NCBI GenBank assembly: GCA_963969495.1
Contig: OZ018323.1
Span: 67,973,720 to 68,037,719 of the forward strand
From: Ceratothoa steindachneri
Taxonomy: Eukaryota > Arthropoda > Malacostraca > Isopoda > Cymothoidae
DNA: 64,000 nucleotides
Reading direction: 5' to 3'
Shown piece by piece: positions 42,183 to 53,869 of the stretch. Made by a program: the position numbers and the translations under genes. Numbering within the stretch: the first letter of the stretch is position 1; each line of letters starts with the position of its first letter. A model generated the notes under the pieces. That model was not told the DNA's origin and searched no databases. It worked only from the letters and a program-made list of their open reading frames with translations.

Positions 42183-42368
42183 TTAGCACAACATCAAGTC
42201 GTCTTGGTGCCGGTGTAAAGTTCTGTGGCAAATTCTCCCCGTAGGGTTGATGAGGCAAAAACTTGGCGTTTTGAGCCTCCCTTCTTCAACCTTTTCCTCC
42301 TTTACCAAAAGTGAGATCTCTTCAGCGTCGATTTTGAAATGAAATTCTGCTGCCTTCTGTGATGACAT
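42183..42368 (-). other. Short ORF of unknown status
   Basis: A 61-codon minus-strand ORF starting MSSQKAAEFHFKIDAEEISL, with a charged helical-looking stretch (LVKEEKVEEGRLK). It lies directly downstream, on the same strand, of a tRNA-like SINE head. I do not recognise it. It may be the body of that SINE, a decayed exon or chance. Confidence 0.25.
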
Positions 42369-42439
42369 GTTTATTAAGATCTATGGACCTACCCGCGGCT
42401 CGGGGTTAAGAACTTGCGTCCACCAATCACGTGGACGTT

Positions 42440-42525
42440 TATGCCCGTTCGCTTGGGATTGAACCGGGCGCCTCGACGATAGAAAATCTACGCTGTATCC
42501 ACTAGGCTAGTGTCGATTTGTTAAA
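42440..42525 (-). repeat. tRNA-derived SINE head
   Basis: On the minus strand, TAGCCTAGTGG (A box) is followed about 42 bp later by GGTTCAATCCC (B box). Both fit the RNA polymerase III internal promoter, and the spacing is right for a tRNA-like head. The acceptor and anticodon arms do not pair well enough for a tRNA gene, so a tRNA-derived SINE is the better call. Confidence 0.6.
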
Positions 42526-43754
42526 AATCGAATAGCCCTTAATACTGACAATGCCCCCGGAGAGAAGTCAACTCGCATAATTTGGCTGATTCTTCATTAT
42601 TTTTTCCCAAAGAAAAAGGCAACTTCGCCGCTCGCCGAGGGAATTTATTTTTCATTCTCTTTCTGAAATTCAAAGCAGTCAGCCAGTGATTTGAGTTCTT
42701 TCACTTTCTACTTTTGTTTGAATCTCTGTCTGGGAAATCATTTTGACTCTCTCACTAAGAAAGTTTTCTTCCGTACATTTGGATGGTAGCAATTGGGTCT
42801 TCAGCCTGGAAATTGATTATTTTCCATTAAATTTAAGCCTAAAGCTCTTATATTGGGATTTTCTATTACTAATTCATAAGTTGTTGGTTTCCATATATGT
42901 GTTTTGGTTTCATTTGCCGTTGGAGTTCATTGGAATTTAGGTGTACCTAATTTAATTGGTATATAATTGCTAGTAAAGAACATTCCTCGATTTTCCGACC
43001 CATGGACTTGTGCCGATGAACGGTGTGACACTTCTCCCTGTACCTGCTTCACCAAGAAGTGCGTTCTTTCGGGTCGAGGGTAAATTTAGCATCGCGCTTA
43101 CCCGGTCTGCCTTTGTTCCTAAATATTTACTATTTGTTTTGATATTGAATTCTCGACCATATTGATTGATTGCTAATTAACTGTATGTAGATTAGTTTTT
43201 TTCACTGTTGTAAAACGAGATAAGAGAACTTATTTTCTCATATGACACCTGAGCCTTGGTGTTCATTATTTTCACTATTGTGTTGTAGGTAAAAGTTTAT
43301 GTGGTTACCCTATTAAACGACTCATCAAGACCGTCGACTCCGGGTAGGAAAAAGCCGAGAAGAACAAGAGTAGGAAATATGAATCATTTTTGTAGCAAAG
43401 GTGATAATTGCCGAGATGCTCGCTACCCGTTATATCATTTGAAACTTTTAAATTAAAAGTAATTTTATATTTAATTTTCGGGTTTAGAGTTATGGTTAAT
43501 GCAAGTTGTGTGAATGAGAATCTCTTTATGAGGTCTCTCAAACAAACAGCTTGATTTATTTTATTTATTTTGCTTTGGCAATAAATTTGAGAAAAACGTT
43601 TGTTTGTTTACGAGAAGAAATATATATCATGTACACTTTTTGAACTTGAATTTTTTGAAGGAGAAAGCAAAAGATTAATAAAGATATATAGTTCTTTCGA
43701 GACTTCCACATCTACCAGTTCCCAGTGATAAGAATTGATACATTAAATATGATA
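42526..43754. other. AT-rich unassigned stretch
   Basis: No recognisable gene or element. Confidence 0.5.
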
Positions 43755-43850
43755 AAGCGATGCCGATACAACTATACATGAAAATAGCCTAAAGCGATAT
43801 AGATACATCGATACTTTGGCAACTTCTTAAGCGATGTCGATATATGTATC
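43755..43850 (+). repeat. Three short related repeats
   Basis: AAAGCGATGCCGATAC, AAAGCGATATAGATAC and TAAGCGATGTCGATAT occur about 36 bp apart, a short degenerate tandem repeat. Confidence 0.5.
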
Positions 43851-43894
43851 TACATATATACACGTTCAGAGCATGATTAATCTAGTAATCACGA

Positions 43895-44590
43895 GTCTAG
43901 AAGGTGTGTGCGCCTACCTGGAAGATCTTGTAGTGTTCGCCGATAATTGGAAAGTACAGCTGCATTGAATAACGATGTTGTTCCAACGTTATATCAAGCC
44001 AACTTAACAGTGAATCTTCAAAAATCAGAATTTGGGAGGGCAAGCATCCAATATCTCTGGCACGTCGTGGGGGGCGGCGCGGTAGCACCGATGTATGCCA
44101 AAGTGCCCACGATCAACGAGATGCCTGTGTTGAAGATTAGGAAAGACGTCGGGCGGTTTCTCTTGATAACCGGCTTCCACAGGAGGCGAAAAAGAGATCA
44201 AACCGGTGCCACGAAACTGATCCCGTCAATCACGCTTAGAGACTTATCAGAAGCAACTGCAAGAGCTCGGTCTCCTTTTGCTGGGGGAGTAGGAGACTCT
44301 GTGGTTAACTGATAGATGTCCAAAATTCTTCAAAGCTTTGAGGATATTGATCACTAGAAGTTGTTTACCCTTAGCTACAATGGTAGTAAGAAATACTGTT
44401 AGAAGCTTGAACTTCACGGTTCAGTACGATTTTGGTGGGCAACTACTTAACACATGCGAGACAACTAATGAGCTACCCGCAGGGGTAGTGAATAGTTACA
44501 GCAATAAGCGATCAAGGATAGAATTGATCGAATGGTATTTAGTGCGCAAAATATTATATATAGATAAGTCAATATTATTTATATAGCCAA
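43895..44590 (+). pseudogene. Gypsy-type RT and RNase H fragment
   Basis: The plus strand opens with a YLEDLVVFADNW block, the sequence just after RT motif C in Ty3/gypsy elements. ANLTVNLQKSEFGRASIQYL, GGGAVAPMYAKV and DVGRFLLITGFHRR follow, the conserved connection between RT and RNase H. A weaker RNase-H-like stretch reaches about 44,510. The frame changes after about 44,210, and a stop interrupts near 43,960. The sequence type differs from the RT at 48,847-49,782, so this is a second gypsy family. It is a dead fragment. Confidence 0.75.
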
Positions 44591-44607
44591 GCATAGCTTT
44601 ACCTTCA

Positions 44608-44990
44608 ACATTTCTGGTTGCGCCCTTTCCCTTGGCACATCAAGTATCTTTTCTGGAGGGTAGGTGTGGAAGAATAAGGAGAGAGAAAAGATTTTTTTTT
44701 ATCTTCCCACTTTCTCCGGTACCTAGGTTCTTCGTCATTCCCCCCCTTCCCTCCCTGACTGCCCTATTTCGCCGTAAACCATCTGCCCCAAACAATTCGC
44801 GCTAGGGCGAAACGCCATTATCGCAGACGAATTTAGTCGGCCTCACGCCCCGTTCGCAGTGATTTTCGAAGAGCCAAGGAATTGCACGCCAGTCACTCAG
44901 TTTTGTTCGTGAAGATAGTTTTAGGCGCGCTTCAACCCTTCCCACCACTTCTTCGGATTTTAAAGATCGCAAAAGCCATCCCGAAGCATT
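44608..44990 (+). repeat. LTR-like repeat, left copy
   Basis: This matches 50,690-51,334, including the block AATAAGG(A/G)GAGAGAAAAGA, CTTCTCCGGTACCT-type sequence, GGCGAAACGCCATT and TTTTCGAAGA(G/A)CCAAGG. The similarity starts about 57 bp before the presumed LTR start, so this copy may derive from the 3' end of a neighbouring element, or the LTR boundary is further left. Confidence 0.7.
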
Positions 44991-45900
<910 letters not shown>

Positions 45901-47122
45901 ATGTCTTTGTTCAATCGTTTTCATAAGCAGGGACAGATCCTAGGACTATCTTGAACGTAATCGCTTACGTTCAAGAGGAAGAGCGAAACGAACGGTCAGA
46001 AAGGGAAGAACAAGCACAGAGAGAAGCAGAAAGAAAGGAAAGAACAAACATAGAGAAAAGCAGAAGAAAGGAAAGAACAAGCACAGAGTGAAGCGGAAGA
46101 AAAACAGAAAGAAACAGAAGAAAGACAGAGAGAAGGAGAAGAAAGACAAAGAGAAGCAGAAGAGAGAGAACAAATACGACACTGCGAGAGAGAATTAAGC
46201 CGTGATCATGTCGAAATGACTTCTGTGGGATCACGTAACCATCAGCCACAACCACCCTCGTTAAAACTCCCCGCGTATAAGGACGGAGAAGATTTTTGTT
46301 CTTATCTGATTTTTTTAGAAGTCAACAATTGGGATTTAGAATCAGATGGAGTTGCCTGTCTACTGCCCCTCTTGAACACTCGTCTGCGTGAAATCTTCCT
46401 TTTTCTCCCCTCGGAAGCAACCCTGGATTATTCAACCCTAAAAGCAGAGCTCTTCTCTGCTATTAATATGAATCTGGAGTTATATCGGGTTAGATTTCGC
46501 TCGGCTAGGATACAGCCAGAACAAACGTTTAAGCAATTTGGGTTCATCCTTCGCCGCAATTTACAGTTTAGGCTGGATTCCTCACAAGTGACTAACGACT
46601 ATGCGTCATTAGGCGACTTTATTTTAAGGGATCAACTCATGGCTACCCTTTTCTCCTGAGAATTGAAGGCCTTCGTAACTGATAGAAGAGCTTCTTAGTT
46701 TAAAGACTGTGTAGAGGAAGACGACCTTCACGCTTCCACCCACGACCTGTATCTCAAGGAGATCAAGAAGAGTCATCCCTCCCCCGTCCCCCAAACATAA
46801 GTTTGGTCCTAATAAGTTCCATGCTAAGAATAATGGCAACTTCGTGAAGATTCAGGTGCCCAATAAACTCAAGCCTCATTCTCAGCGTGAACAAAAAGAC
46901 GTAAAGCCTCCAACATTCCGTTCTGCGCCGTCTCACTACCCGCGTACACCCATCGCATGCTTTACGTGTGGCACCCCTGGTCACCTTAGTTATAACTGCG
47001 CCCAGAACTCGCAGCTAAGGACCACCCATAATCAACAGGTCCACCAGTTAACTGCTTCTCTTTCCCCTAACTCTTCTGCCTCAACATCGCAGTCGCCACC
47101 TGCTCCTTCTCACTCGGAATAA
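45901..47122 (+). pseudogene. Gag of the gypsy-type element
   Basis: It probably starts at ATG 45,901 (MSLFNRFHKQGQ), with an early frame change near 45,950. A Glu/Arg-rich coiled-coil region (about 45,980-46,190) is followed by a capsid-like region in the frame 46,216-46,659, containing LKLPAYKDGEDFCSYL, EATLDYSTLKAELFSAI and EQTFKQFGFILRRNLQ. TGA at about 46,657 and a TAG soon after interrupt it. A CCHC knuckle, CFTCGTPGHLSYNC, lies at about 46,958-47,000, before a Ser/Pro-rich tail ending at 47,122. The layout fits gypsy gag: coiled coil, capsid, nucleocapsid. It would assemble the particle around element RNA. Confidence 0.8.
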
Positions 47123-47139
47123 CATGTACATTTCCTGTT

Positions 47140-47520
47140 CAATAAGAGCTCCCCCGGTCGGCTCAAGTTTGAGAACGGCACGATAAATGGGTGCCGAGTG
47201 TCAATCCTTGTAAGAAACACGAGTAACACATGCGTAGTAGTCTCGGACAAGCTGTTGCCCCCAGTAAGTCCCTAGCATAAGAGATTTGTGATCGCTCACG
47301 ACTTTTTAGGTCGTGCCACTAAGTTTCTTCTGGTAAAGTGCTGCATACAGTATCAGTATTTCACAGGATGGGCCGATGTAGTCGCTGCCCCGATAAAGTT
47401 TTGCTCTGTTCTTATCGGACATCGCGCAACCACTGATCACCAGGGCCCAAGCTGCGAAAGATATCGTTACCCCGGTACCTTTAACGTCCTCGTCAACCCC
47501 GAACGTCGAGTTATCCATCA
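47140..47520 (+). pseudogene. Protease remnant of the gypsy-type element
   Basis: The segment contains NGTINGCRVSILVRNTSNTC and, further on, KFCSVLIGHRATTDHQG. These correspond in position to the start and end of a retropepsin domain. The expected D-T/S-G active site is replaced by RNTSN, and a stop lies near 47,277, so the enzyme is dead. The assignment rests mainly on position between gag and integrase. Confidence 0.5.
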
Positions 47521-47558
47521 ATGATCAGTTTGCTTAAGCTCAAAAGAATTGCCCTTGT

Positions 47559-48620
47559 TTGCAACCCTTGTGGGAGGCCAGAAAAAAGGAAACCGAAACC
47601 GTTCGAGGGAATAGAAGAATTAACTACATTGAAAAAGATTCGTTGCTACATCGATCAGATAACGCCGAGGTCACTACTCTGTGTGTACCCAGGATGTATG
47701 TAGGTCAAGTTCTGCAGATGGCTCACGACGGTTTAATGGCTGGGCATTTCAGCCATAATAAGACGGCCCAGCGCGTCTTCAAATATATCTTTGGGCCAGG
47801 CGCTGTCAAAGAAATATCCGACCTTTGTAAGTCCTGTGACATCTGCCAAAAGCTCACCGCCAAAGATCGTGTTGCCCCCGCTGCCCTTCAGAATACCCCA
47901 ATCGTGTCTGAACCTTTCTTCAAGGTCGCGATCGATTTGTTCGGCCCTCTCCGTTCCCCGCCTAGTGAGGGACATTCCTATATTTTGACCCTCGTATATT
48001 GTGCCACTCGTTTTCCGGATGCGGTCCCCTTCAAGATCATTGAGAGTATTTCGTGTGCAGAGACGTTAATTTTTATTTTTCGCCGAGTAGCAATCCCGAA
48101 GGAGATCCTATCGGACAGAGGCAGTCAATTCACTTCAGAATTGAGGGAGTATGTAGGAAAGCTCCTGCTGGTCAAACCCCTTTTCTCAAAGCCTTATCAT
48201 TCCGCCTCAAATGGGATGTGCGAGAAATTAAACGGGACTCTCAAATCAGTTCTCAAGAAATTGTGCCACGCCCAACCGCGAGAATGGCACCACTACCTCC
48301 CCGTGGCTTTATTTGCGTGTCGAGAAATCCTACCCTGAACGCTCGGATTTGCCCCGTTCTAGCTATTGTATGGACGAAACGTCCGCGGGCCGATGAGCAT
48401 CCTAAAAGAATTATGGTCAAACCCCAAGTTTGATGAGGAGATTAAGTTCTCCTACGTGTGTGTTGGATTTGCGTGTTTGCCTAGAAAACTGTGCATACCT
48501 CGCCTTCAAGAATTCTAAGGTGAATTTATAAAAATTACAGAACGTATTTGGACATCAAATCCAAAGCACGGAAATAAGATGCAGATGAGGAGTACCACTG
48601 CTGTTGCCTTCTGAGTATAG
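47559..48620 (+). pseudogene. Integrase of the gypsy-type element
   Basis: The frame 47,559-48,338 holds the zinc-binding HHCC region (MAHDGLMAGHFSHNKT ... CKSCDICQK) and the catalytic core. The core has three acidic blocks: VAIDLFGPL (Asp), ILSDRGSQFTS (Asp) and NGMCEKLNGTLKS (Glu). After a frame change near 48,330 come LLYGRNVRGPMSILKELW and a degraded C-terminal domain with LLLPSEYSKLL at about 48,605-48,640. The sequence type is clearly Ty3/gypsy. Its position upstream of RT is unusual. Confidence 0.88.
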
Positions 48621-48846
48621 TAAGCTCCTATCTTAGTAGAAAGGAGCTTTTTCAGTAGTAGAACCCCGACTACTTAATTCAGACTCGCTCAGGTAATAAA
48701 GTGTACCACGTCAACCTGTTAAAAAGGTACCACCCATGCGCATGCGTTAATAATATGGTCGCTTCAGACGAAGAACTCATCTTAAAGGCAACTTAACCGG
48801 TCGGACCGACTTTGCCTCGTTCAAACGGTCTGCGTGGAGGCAGACG

Positions 48847-49782
48847 ATGAATACATTTGCCATCTCTCCTTTCCCCCAATCGGACTCAGCCCCCGAGCTC
48901 GATTTTAACCCCCGTCTCCCAGCCACTGAGAAGGCTCAATTGGCGAGCCTACTAAGTGAATTCTCGGACGTAGTCTCCAAAACCCCAGGTTGTTCAACCC
49001 AATTCAGTCAGGAAATTGTTTTAAAAACGCAAGAACCAGTAAGAAATAAGCCTTACTCTATTCCCGTTCATTTACGCCCCGCGCTTAACGCCGAAGTAGA
49101 AAATTGGCTCAGGTTGGGGATCATCGAGCCTTCCTCATCTGACTTTTGTGCCCCAATTGTGATCGTCAGAAAGGCCGATCAATCATTTAGGATGTGCATC
49201 GATTTTGGCAAATTAAATTCAGTCACCGAGTTCGACGCCGAGCCCATACCTTTGATTGATAAAAACCTACATCTTTTCGAAGATACAAAATTCATCTTCG
49301 AAATTGATCTTTGTAAGGACTACCATCAGATTCCGCTCTCCGAATCTTCTAAGCGTTTTACAACTTTTGCTACAGAGAAAGGTTTAATGCAGTTTACCCG
49401 TCTTCCCTTTGGTTTGGTAACTGCGTGTGAAAACTACAATCGAATGATGCGTCGAATTGTAGACTGCCTAGTCAGCGTAAGCTTTTATTTTGACAACGTG
49501 TACGTTGCCACCCGTACATGGGACCAGCACGTACAGTCCTTTCGCGCTTTGTTAATCCATTTGCGCACACACGGACTCACGATAGGCCCGTCGAAATGTC
49601 ATTTCGCATATGATACGATTAAATATCTTGGTTTTAAGATAGTAAAGAACCAGATTGTCCCCCAAGAAGACAAAGTTAAAGCCATAGCTGAAATGCCACT
49701 TCCCCGGACGAAGAAGCAGCTGCAGTCATTTCTGGGTCTACTTCATTTTACAGGCGCTTCGTTTCCAATTTCGCAACTATAG
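48847..49782 (+). pseudogene. Reverse transcriptase of the gypsy-type element
   Basis: The frame is open over the whole RT: PVRNKPYSIPVHLRPALNAE, LGIIEPSSSDFCAPIVIVRK, FRMCIDFGKLNSVTEFDAEP, FEIDLCKDYHQIPLSE (motif A), MQFTRLPFGLVTACENYNRM (motif B) and SFYFDNVYVATRTW (motif C). Motif C reads YFDN instead of the usual Y-x-D-D. A one-base deletion near 49,750 shifts the frame after LQSFLGLLHF, just before the RNase H. Upstream, about 48,640-48,846, is a degraded spacer after the integrase. Confidence 0.9.
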
Positions 49783-50313
49783 CGTTACCACTTAATGATA
49801 TATTAAACAAAATGGGACCCGATCTTGTCAGTTGGACTTCTCCCGTGGTGTCTAGCTTTAACCAGCTAAAGGAGAAGCTGATCTCTGCTCCTATTTTGAG
49901 ACTCCCGAATCCTAACAAAAAGTTTGGGATTCGTACTGATGCCTCTTGTGATGGCATAGGTTGTGCCTTCATGCAGTATGGAAACGATAGAAGAGGATAT
50001 CCCGTTGCGTATGGGAGCAGGAAGCTGTCTGCCCGCGAGAAGGCTTACGCTACCATTGAACTCGAGGCTTTAACTATAGTATGGTAAATTCAACATTTTA
50101 GAATGTACCTTACTGAAACCGAATTCGTAGTTGAGAGTGATCATAAGCCATTGTCGTACCTTCGTAATTTTAAGAGTCAAATGGACGACTAATGGGATGG
50201 GGTCTGTTGCTCATGGAATATCAATTCCGTATTGGGTATATCAAGGGTACTCAAGATTATTTAGAGGATAGTTTAAGCAGAAATTCCCTAGAAGATTCTA
50301 TTGCCATAAATTA
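49783..50313 (+). pseudogene. RNase H of the gypsy-type element
   Basis: This continues in the shifted frame: KFGIRTDASCDGIGCAFMQY (first Asp), KAYATIELEALTIVW (Glu), then an in-frame TAA at 50,085-50,087, then FVVESDHKPLSYL (Asp). After another shift come MEYQFRIGYIKG and SLSRNSLEDS at the end. The order follows the gypsy RT-RNase H connection. Stops and shifts make it inactive. Confidence 0.85.
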
Positions 50314-50357
50314 AAGATACCATTAGCGTATCTCCTTGAAAATATGTTTGCTGATTT

Positions 50358-50360
<3 letters not shown>

Positions 50361-50424
<64 letters not shown>
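50361..50424. repeat. (TA)n microsatellite
   Basis: An uninterrupted TA tract of about 64 bp between RNase H and the 3' LTR. Confidence 0.98.
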
Positions 50425-50426
<2 letters not shown>

Positions 50427-50735
50427 TTAATTGTTTGAAGTGTTGTATAATTATTCTCTGTTTGTAGTGTGTCTTTAGTAATGGTTCATTTTTTTTTCTT
50501 TTATTTAAATATCCAATGTGTTGTATGGCTTAATTTTAATTCTGGTTTGTTTTTTTATTGTACCTGTGCGTATAGTCTGAAATAATTATTATTATTTGCT
50601 AACCCCGCTCATGTCCGAATTTTGTTTGTATCTCGTCTCACTAATTCAATTTTTATAGCATCTCCCCCTTGAAGAAAAACTAGTTCGAGACATTTTTTTT
50701 TTCGCACCCGCCTTGTGGAAAAAAAATATCTTCCT

Positions 50736-50748
50736 GAAAAGGGAGGAG
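50736..50748 (+). other. Polypurine tract
   Basis: GAAAAGGGAGGAG lies immediately before the LTR start TGAGGAAGAATAAGG, the expected site for plus-strand priming. Confidence 0.65.
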
Positions 50749-51334
50749 TGAGGAAGAATAAGGGGAGAGAAAAGAATTTTTTTTTCTCTTCCCACCTTCT
50801 CCGGTACCTCAGTTTTCAGCCCCCCCCCTCCTTGATTTTCCCACTTCGCCGTTAACCGTCTGCCCTAAGCAATTCGCACGAAGGCGAAACGCCATTGTCG
50901 CAGACAATGGCGTTCGCAGCGCTGCATTTATCTGCCCTATATACTGCGAAAATTAGAACAATGGAAAGACCATCAAGGGAGCATCGCGACTTCCCACTAT
51001 GGACCCTTATCGCGACCTAAGGCGATTAAGGAAGTCTGTTGACGATGAATCTCTCTCCCCCCTAGATAATTTTAGAGTATATATTCGATACTTCGAAGTT
51101 CACAAGCGGATTGTGTCTGAAACCGCCGTCCAGTACGTTAATTGTTAACGTCTTCGTTAGTCGAGAGGAAATTGACTACATTTTCGTCCAGAAAAGAATT
51201 GAGTGATTTTCGAAGAACCAAGGAAGGGCTAGTCGTCACTCAGTTTTTTTCGTGGAGATAGTTTTGGGCACTCTTCAACCCTTCTCACCACATCTTAGGA
51301 TTTTAAGGATCGGAAAGGCCATTCCCAAAGCATT
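50749..51334 (+). repeat. LTR-like repeat, right copy, truncated
   Basis: Similar to the left copy but carrying about 290 extra bases at 50,918-51,210, between CGTTCGCAG and TGATTTTCGAAG, which are adjacent in the left copy. The similarity stops at AGCATT (51,334). Confidence 0.7.
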
Positions 51335-51909
51335 CTAACGTCCTACGTGCGTGCCCGAGTAACTTGCAGGGGCTCAGTATACCTGCCCCTTCTACTAAGT
51401 CAAGTAAAAAGGTTCCTCGAATCGGATCAGTGATGTCTTGAAAGGGGATGGCCACATGGAGGCACCTTCCTGAGATAGACATGGTCAATGAGGTGACCCA
51501 GTCCCAGATAGTAGGACCTTCCATGGGGTCGAACACGGGCTTGGTGCTAAGCACTGAACCCGAGTCCGCCCCTGTGCAGGGGCTGATACCCGTGTGATAA
51601 CCAAGAGCTTCTCCATATCAGAGAAGGATCTTGCGGAGGCCGGTCCATCTTGCCTAGAGGCTTCGGCCGGCGGAGAGGAAAAGCGTGTTCATTCCCCGCC
51701 CTCCTCTCATAAAAAGAAAATAAACCGAAAGAACACTAAAAAGATAGGAGGCTCCTCCCCTTCCGCGGGAGCTGCAGGGACAGACGGGTCTGCTGTCATT
51801 TAGGCAAGCAGCTAAGCCAAGATCGGCACGTCTGGCCCGTTGCTCCCCGGTTGAGGAGCACCAGACTAAGCCCAAAAGTGCGCAGAGTGGAGCGTCGATT
51901 ATATCAGCA

Positions 51910-52943
51910 CCCTCATTCAGAGGCTACCTTGCGTTTTCGAGTCCGCTGGCTTCAAACGCTTACTCGTCATTCGCTCCACTGATAGCGACATATTGGCTAA
52001 AGGCAATATAATCCAACAGAGGAGAGTCTTAACTAGCGTGATTGGTAGAGAGCCGAATGTGACCCATTTCTCGGACGGTAGCCTTCTGGCAAATGCGTCG
52101 AATCCCTCAGACGCGGCCATGATTAGTGCCCTTCAGACACTTGATGGCACGCCGGTGATTGTGACGCCGCACTCTACCATGAACTTCGTGAAAGGAGTAG
52201 TTTATGCGAGGGAACTCGTTGACTACTCCATAGATGATATCACCTTAGATTTGGGTGACCATGGGGTGGTTAAAGTCGAACGTGTAATGAGAAAACGGAG
52301 GGGCCTCGAGACCAACACCTACTCTTCGGCACGTTCAACTGTGATAAGCTTCCTGAGCCGGTGCGTGCCGTTTGATATCGCTACCGCGTAAAGGCATTCG
52401 GGGAGAGACATATATCGCTTTTTCGAAGCAATGTGGTTCGTATCTCCTTGAGAAAGAAATCCTGGCCGTTCAGGCCCAGGATCGTCTCTCATTTCGCGAG
52501 GCTAAGGACTCGGGCCTGGCGCGCCGGGCTCTGCCTGGGACGTCTTATGCTTCAATGTTAAGAAAAACACCCTCTGCTCCTGGCCCCTCTAGGCCTACGA
52601 GCGCGGTCATTTCCGTGCCCATTCGCAATCCTTTTGCAGGTTCTACCCACCCCGGGCGCTCCCCTAGTAGAGCTGACAGCATAAAGTGTTCACACCCAGC
52701 CCTGGCTAAAACCAGGGCTCCCCTTTCTTCACTAACGTGACCGCTTCCTGTAAGGCGAAACGCCCGCGTGCCTCCACCGAGTCGTTAGACCCTCCACCCA
52801 CACCAGGTGGTAGGCTGGGTAGCTCGGAGAGGGTGGATCCTCTAAAAGAGGGACTCTTGCCTCCGAAGCCGCCCCACCTGCCGAAGGTTTCGAGGCGGAG
52901 GGACGAAAAATACTTGCATAGTGAACTCAACCGCTCCCGATAA
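51910..52943 (+). pseudogene. LINE-E ORF1 remnant
   Basis: The gag-like RRM region reads FKRLLVIRSTDSDILAKGNI, then SVIGREPNVTHFSDGSLLAN and VVKVERVMRKRRGLETNTY. A frame change leads to FNCDKLPEPVRAV, the block that precedes the zinc knuckles in related ORF1s. The knuckles themselves are missing. The next frame has GETYIAFSKQCGSYLLEKEI, QDRLSFREAK and GTSYASMLRK, the blocks that normally follow the knuckles. The end (52,737-52,943) is a Pro- and Lys-rich tail. An upstream Lys/Ser-rich piece at 51,594-51,803 may belong to the N-terminus. Several frameshifts and the lost knuckles make it inactive. Confidence 0.75.
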
Positions 52944-52999
52944 GCCCTCGAAGGCGACAGCGCCTTCAGCGCATTGTCCGGGCAACAGCGCACGTAGCT

Positions 53000-53612
53000 C
53001 TGCCTCCATGAAGCGTACGGGTATTCCCGTGAAGTTATTCTCTTCGAAGAGGCTCCCTGCCTCTCCTTCGAGATAGGCCTGGAGGGCATATTCCCCCAAA
53101 GGAATTGACCTGGACTCTTGGCCAACTGCTAGGAGCTGCGGAGGCTCGTTATCTCCCGTTCCTCGTTAGCTAACTTTTTCATGAGACCACGCTGGGCGCG
53201 TGCTGCCTGCCTACCCTCGCGGGGTATAAGGTTTTTGCGACTCTATCACCACAGGATGGGGGCCGGGCAGAAGGATGTCTCCGTTCTTCTCTTTGCTTTA
53301 GATACCTACTTTCAGGCAGTAGCTGTGCAGCTGCACCTGGATAGGAGGTATACTCTAATTCCCGCGTACATTCCACGTCAGACGACTTTGACGTTAGGGA
53401 TTTTTGCTCCTTCGTGGCCGATGCCCGTCCTCCTGCTCGGAGATCTGAACTGTAGACTCTCCCTCGGTGGAGGCTACTCTATTAATCCCAGAGGTCAAGA
53501 CCTTGACGACCTGATCGACGAGCTGGAGATGGGTGTCCTAAGTGTGGATGAGTTTATGCATCAATGCCCGAGAACCGCTTCATTGGCCTTTTGTGTGTGT
53601 TTCTTTTTGTAG
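53000..53612 (+). pseudogene. LINE-E endonuclease remnant
   Basis: The frame 53,181-53,612 includes FQAVAVQLHLDRRYTLIPAY and PVLLLGDLNCRLSLGG, with NPRGQDLDDLIDELEMGVLS after it. These are the central blocks of the AP-type endonuclease of jockey-superfamily ORF2. The N-terminal blocks with the catalytic Asn and Glu are not readable, and the C-terminal S-D-H block and the whole RT are absent. The sequence turns into T-rich 3' UTR at about 53,590. Confidence 0.8.
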
Positions 53613-53869
53613 GTCGCATGTTCCCGCGCCTGGCGGGGCTACCCACGACGCCGGAGCACGCTTCCTTCTTGCCTTTTTGCTTTTTCTCGTTGCACTTAAT
53701 TGCTTTTAACCTTTGTCCTTTTTTAGCGTTGTTATTTGTTATTTACATATTGTTAGTTGTTTTTCTGTTATTTGTTTTTTTATATAGCCAATAGTATTAT
53801 GCTCTGTTGTGTATGGCAACTTATGCCCAAGTAGGCATTCGCCAGATTGGGTACTAGAAGGAAAAAAAA

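Larger units (their letters stand above)
51335..53869 (+). mobile_element. LINE-E copy lacking its RT
   Basis: A plus-strand jockey-superfamily LINE with a leader, gag-like ORF1 pieces, an endonuclease fragment and then directly a 3' UTR. The tail runs from GGCAACTTATGCCCAAGTAG to CGCCAGATTGGG and an A run at 53,862-53,869. The RT region is deleted. Segments of this family recur on the minus strand at 721-1620, 3004-3314 and 7245-7345. The left boundary is where the LTR similarity stops. Confidence 0.8.
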
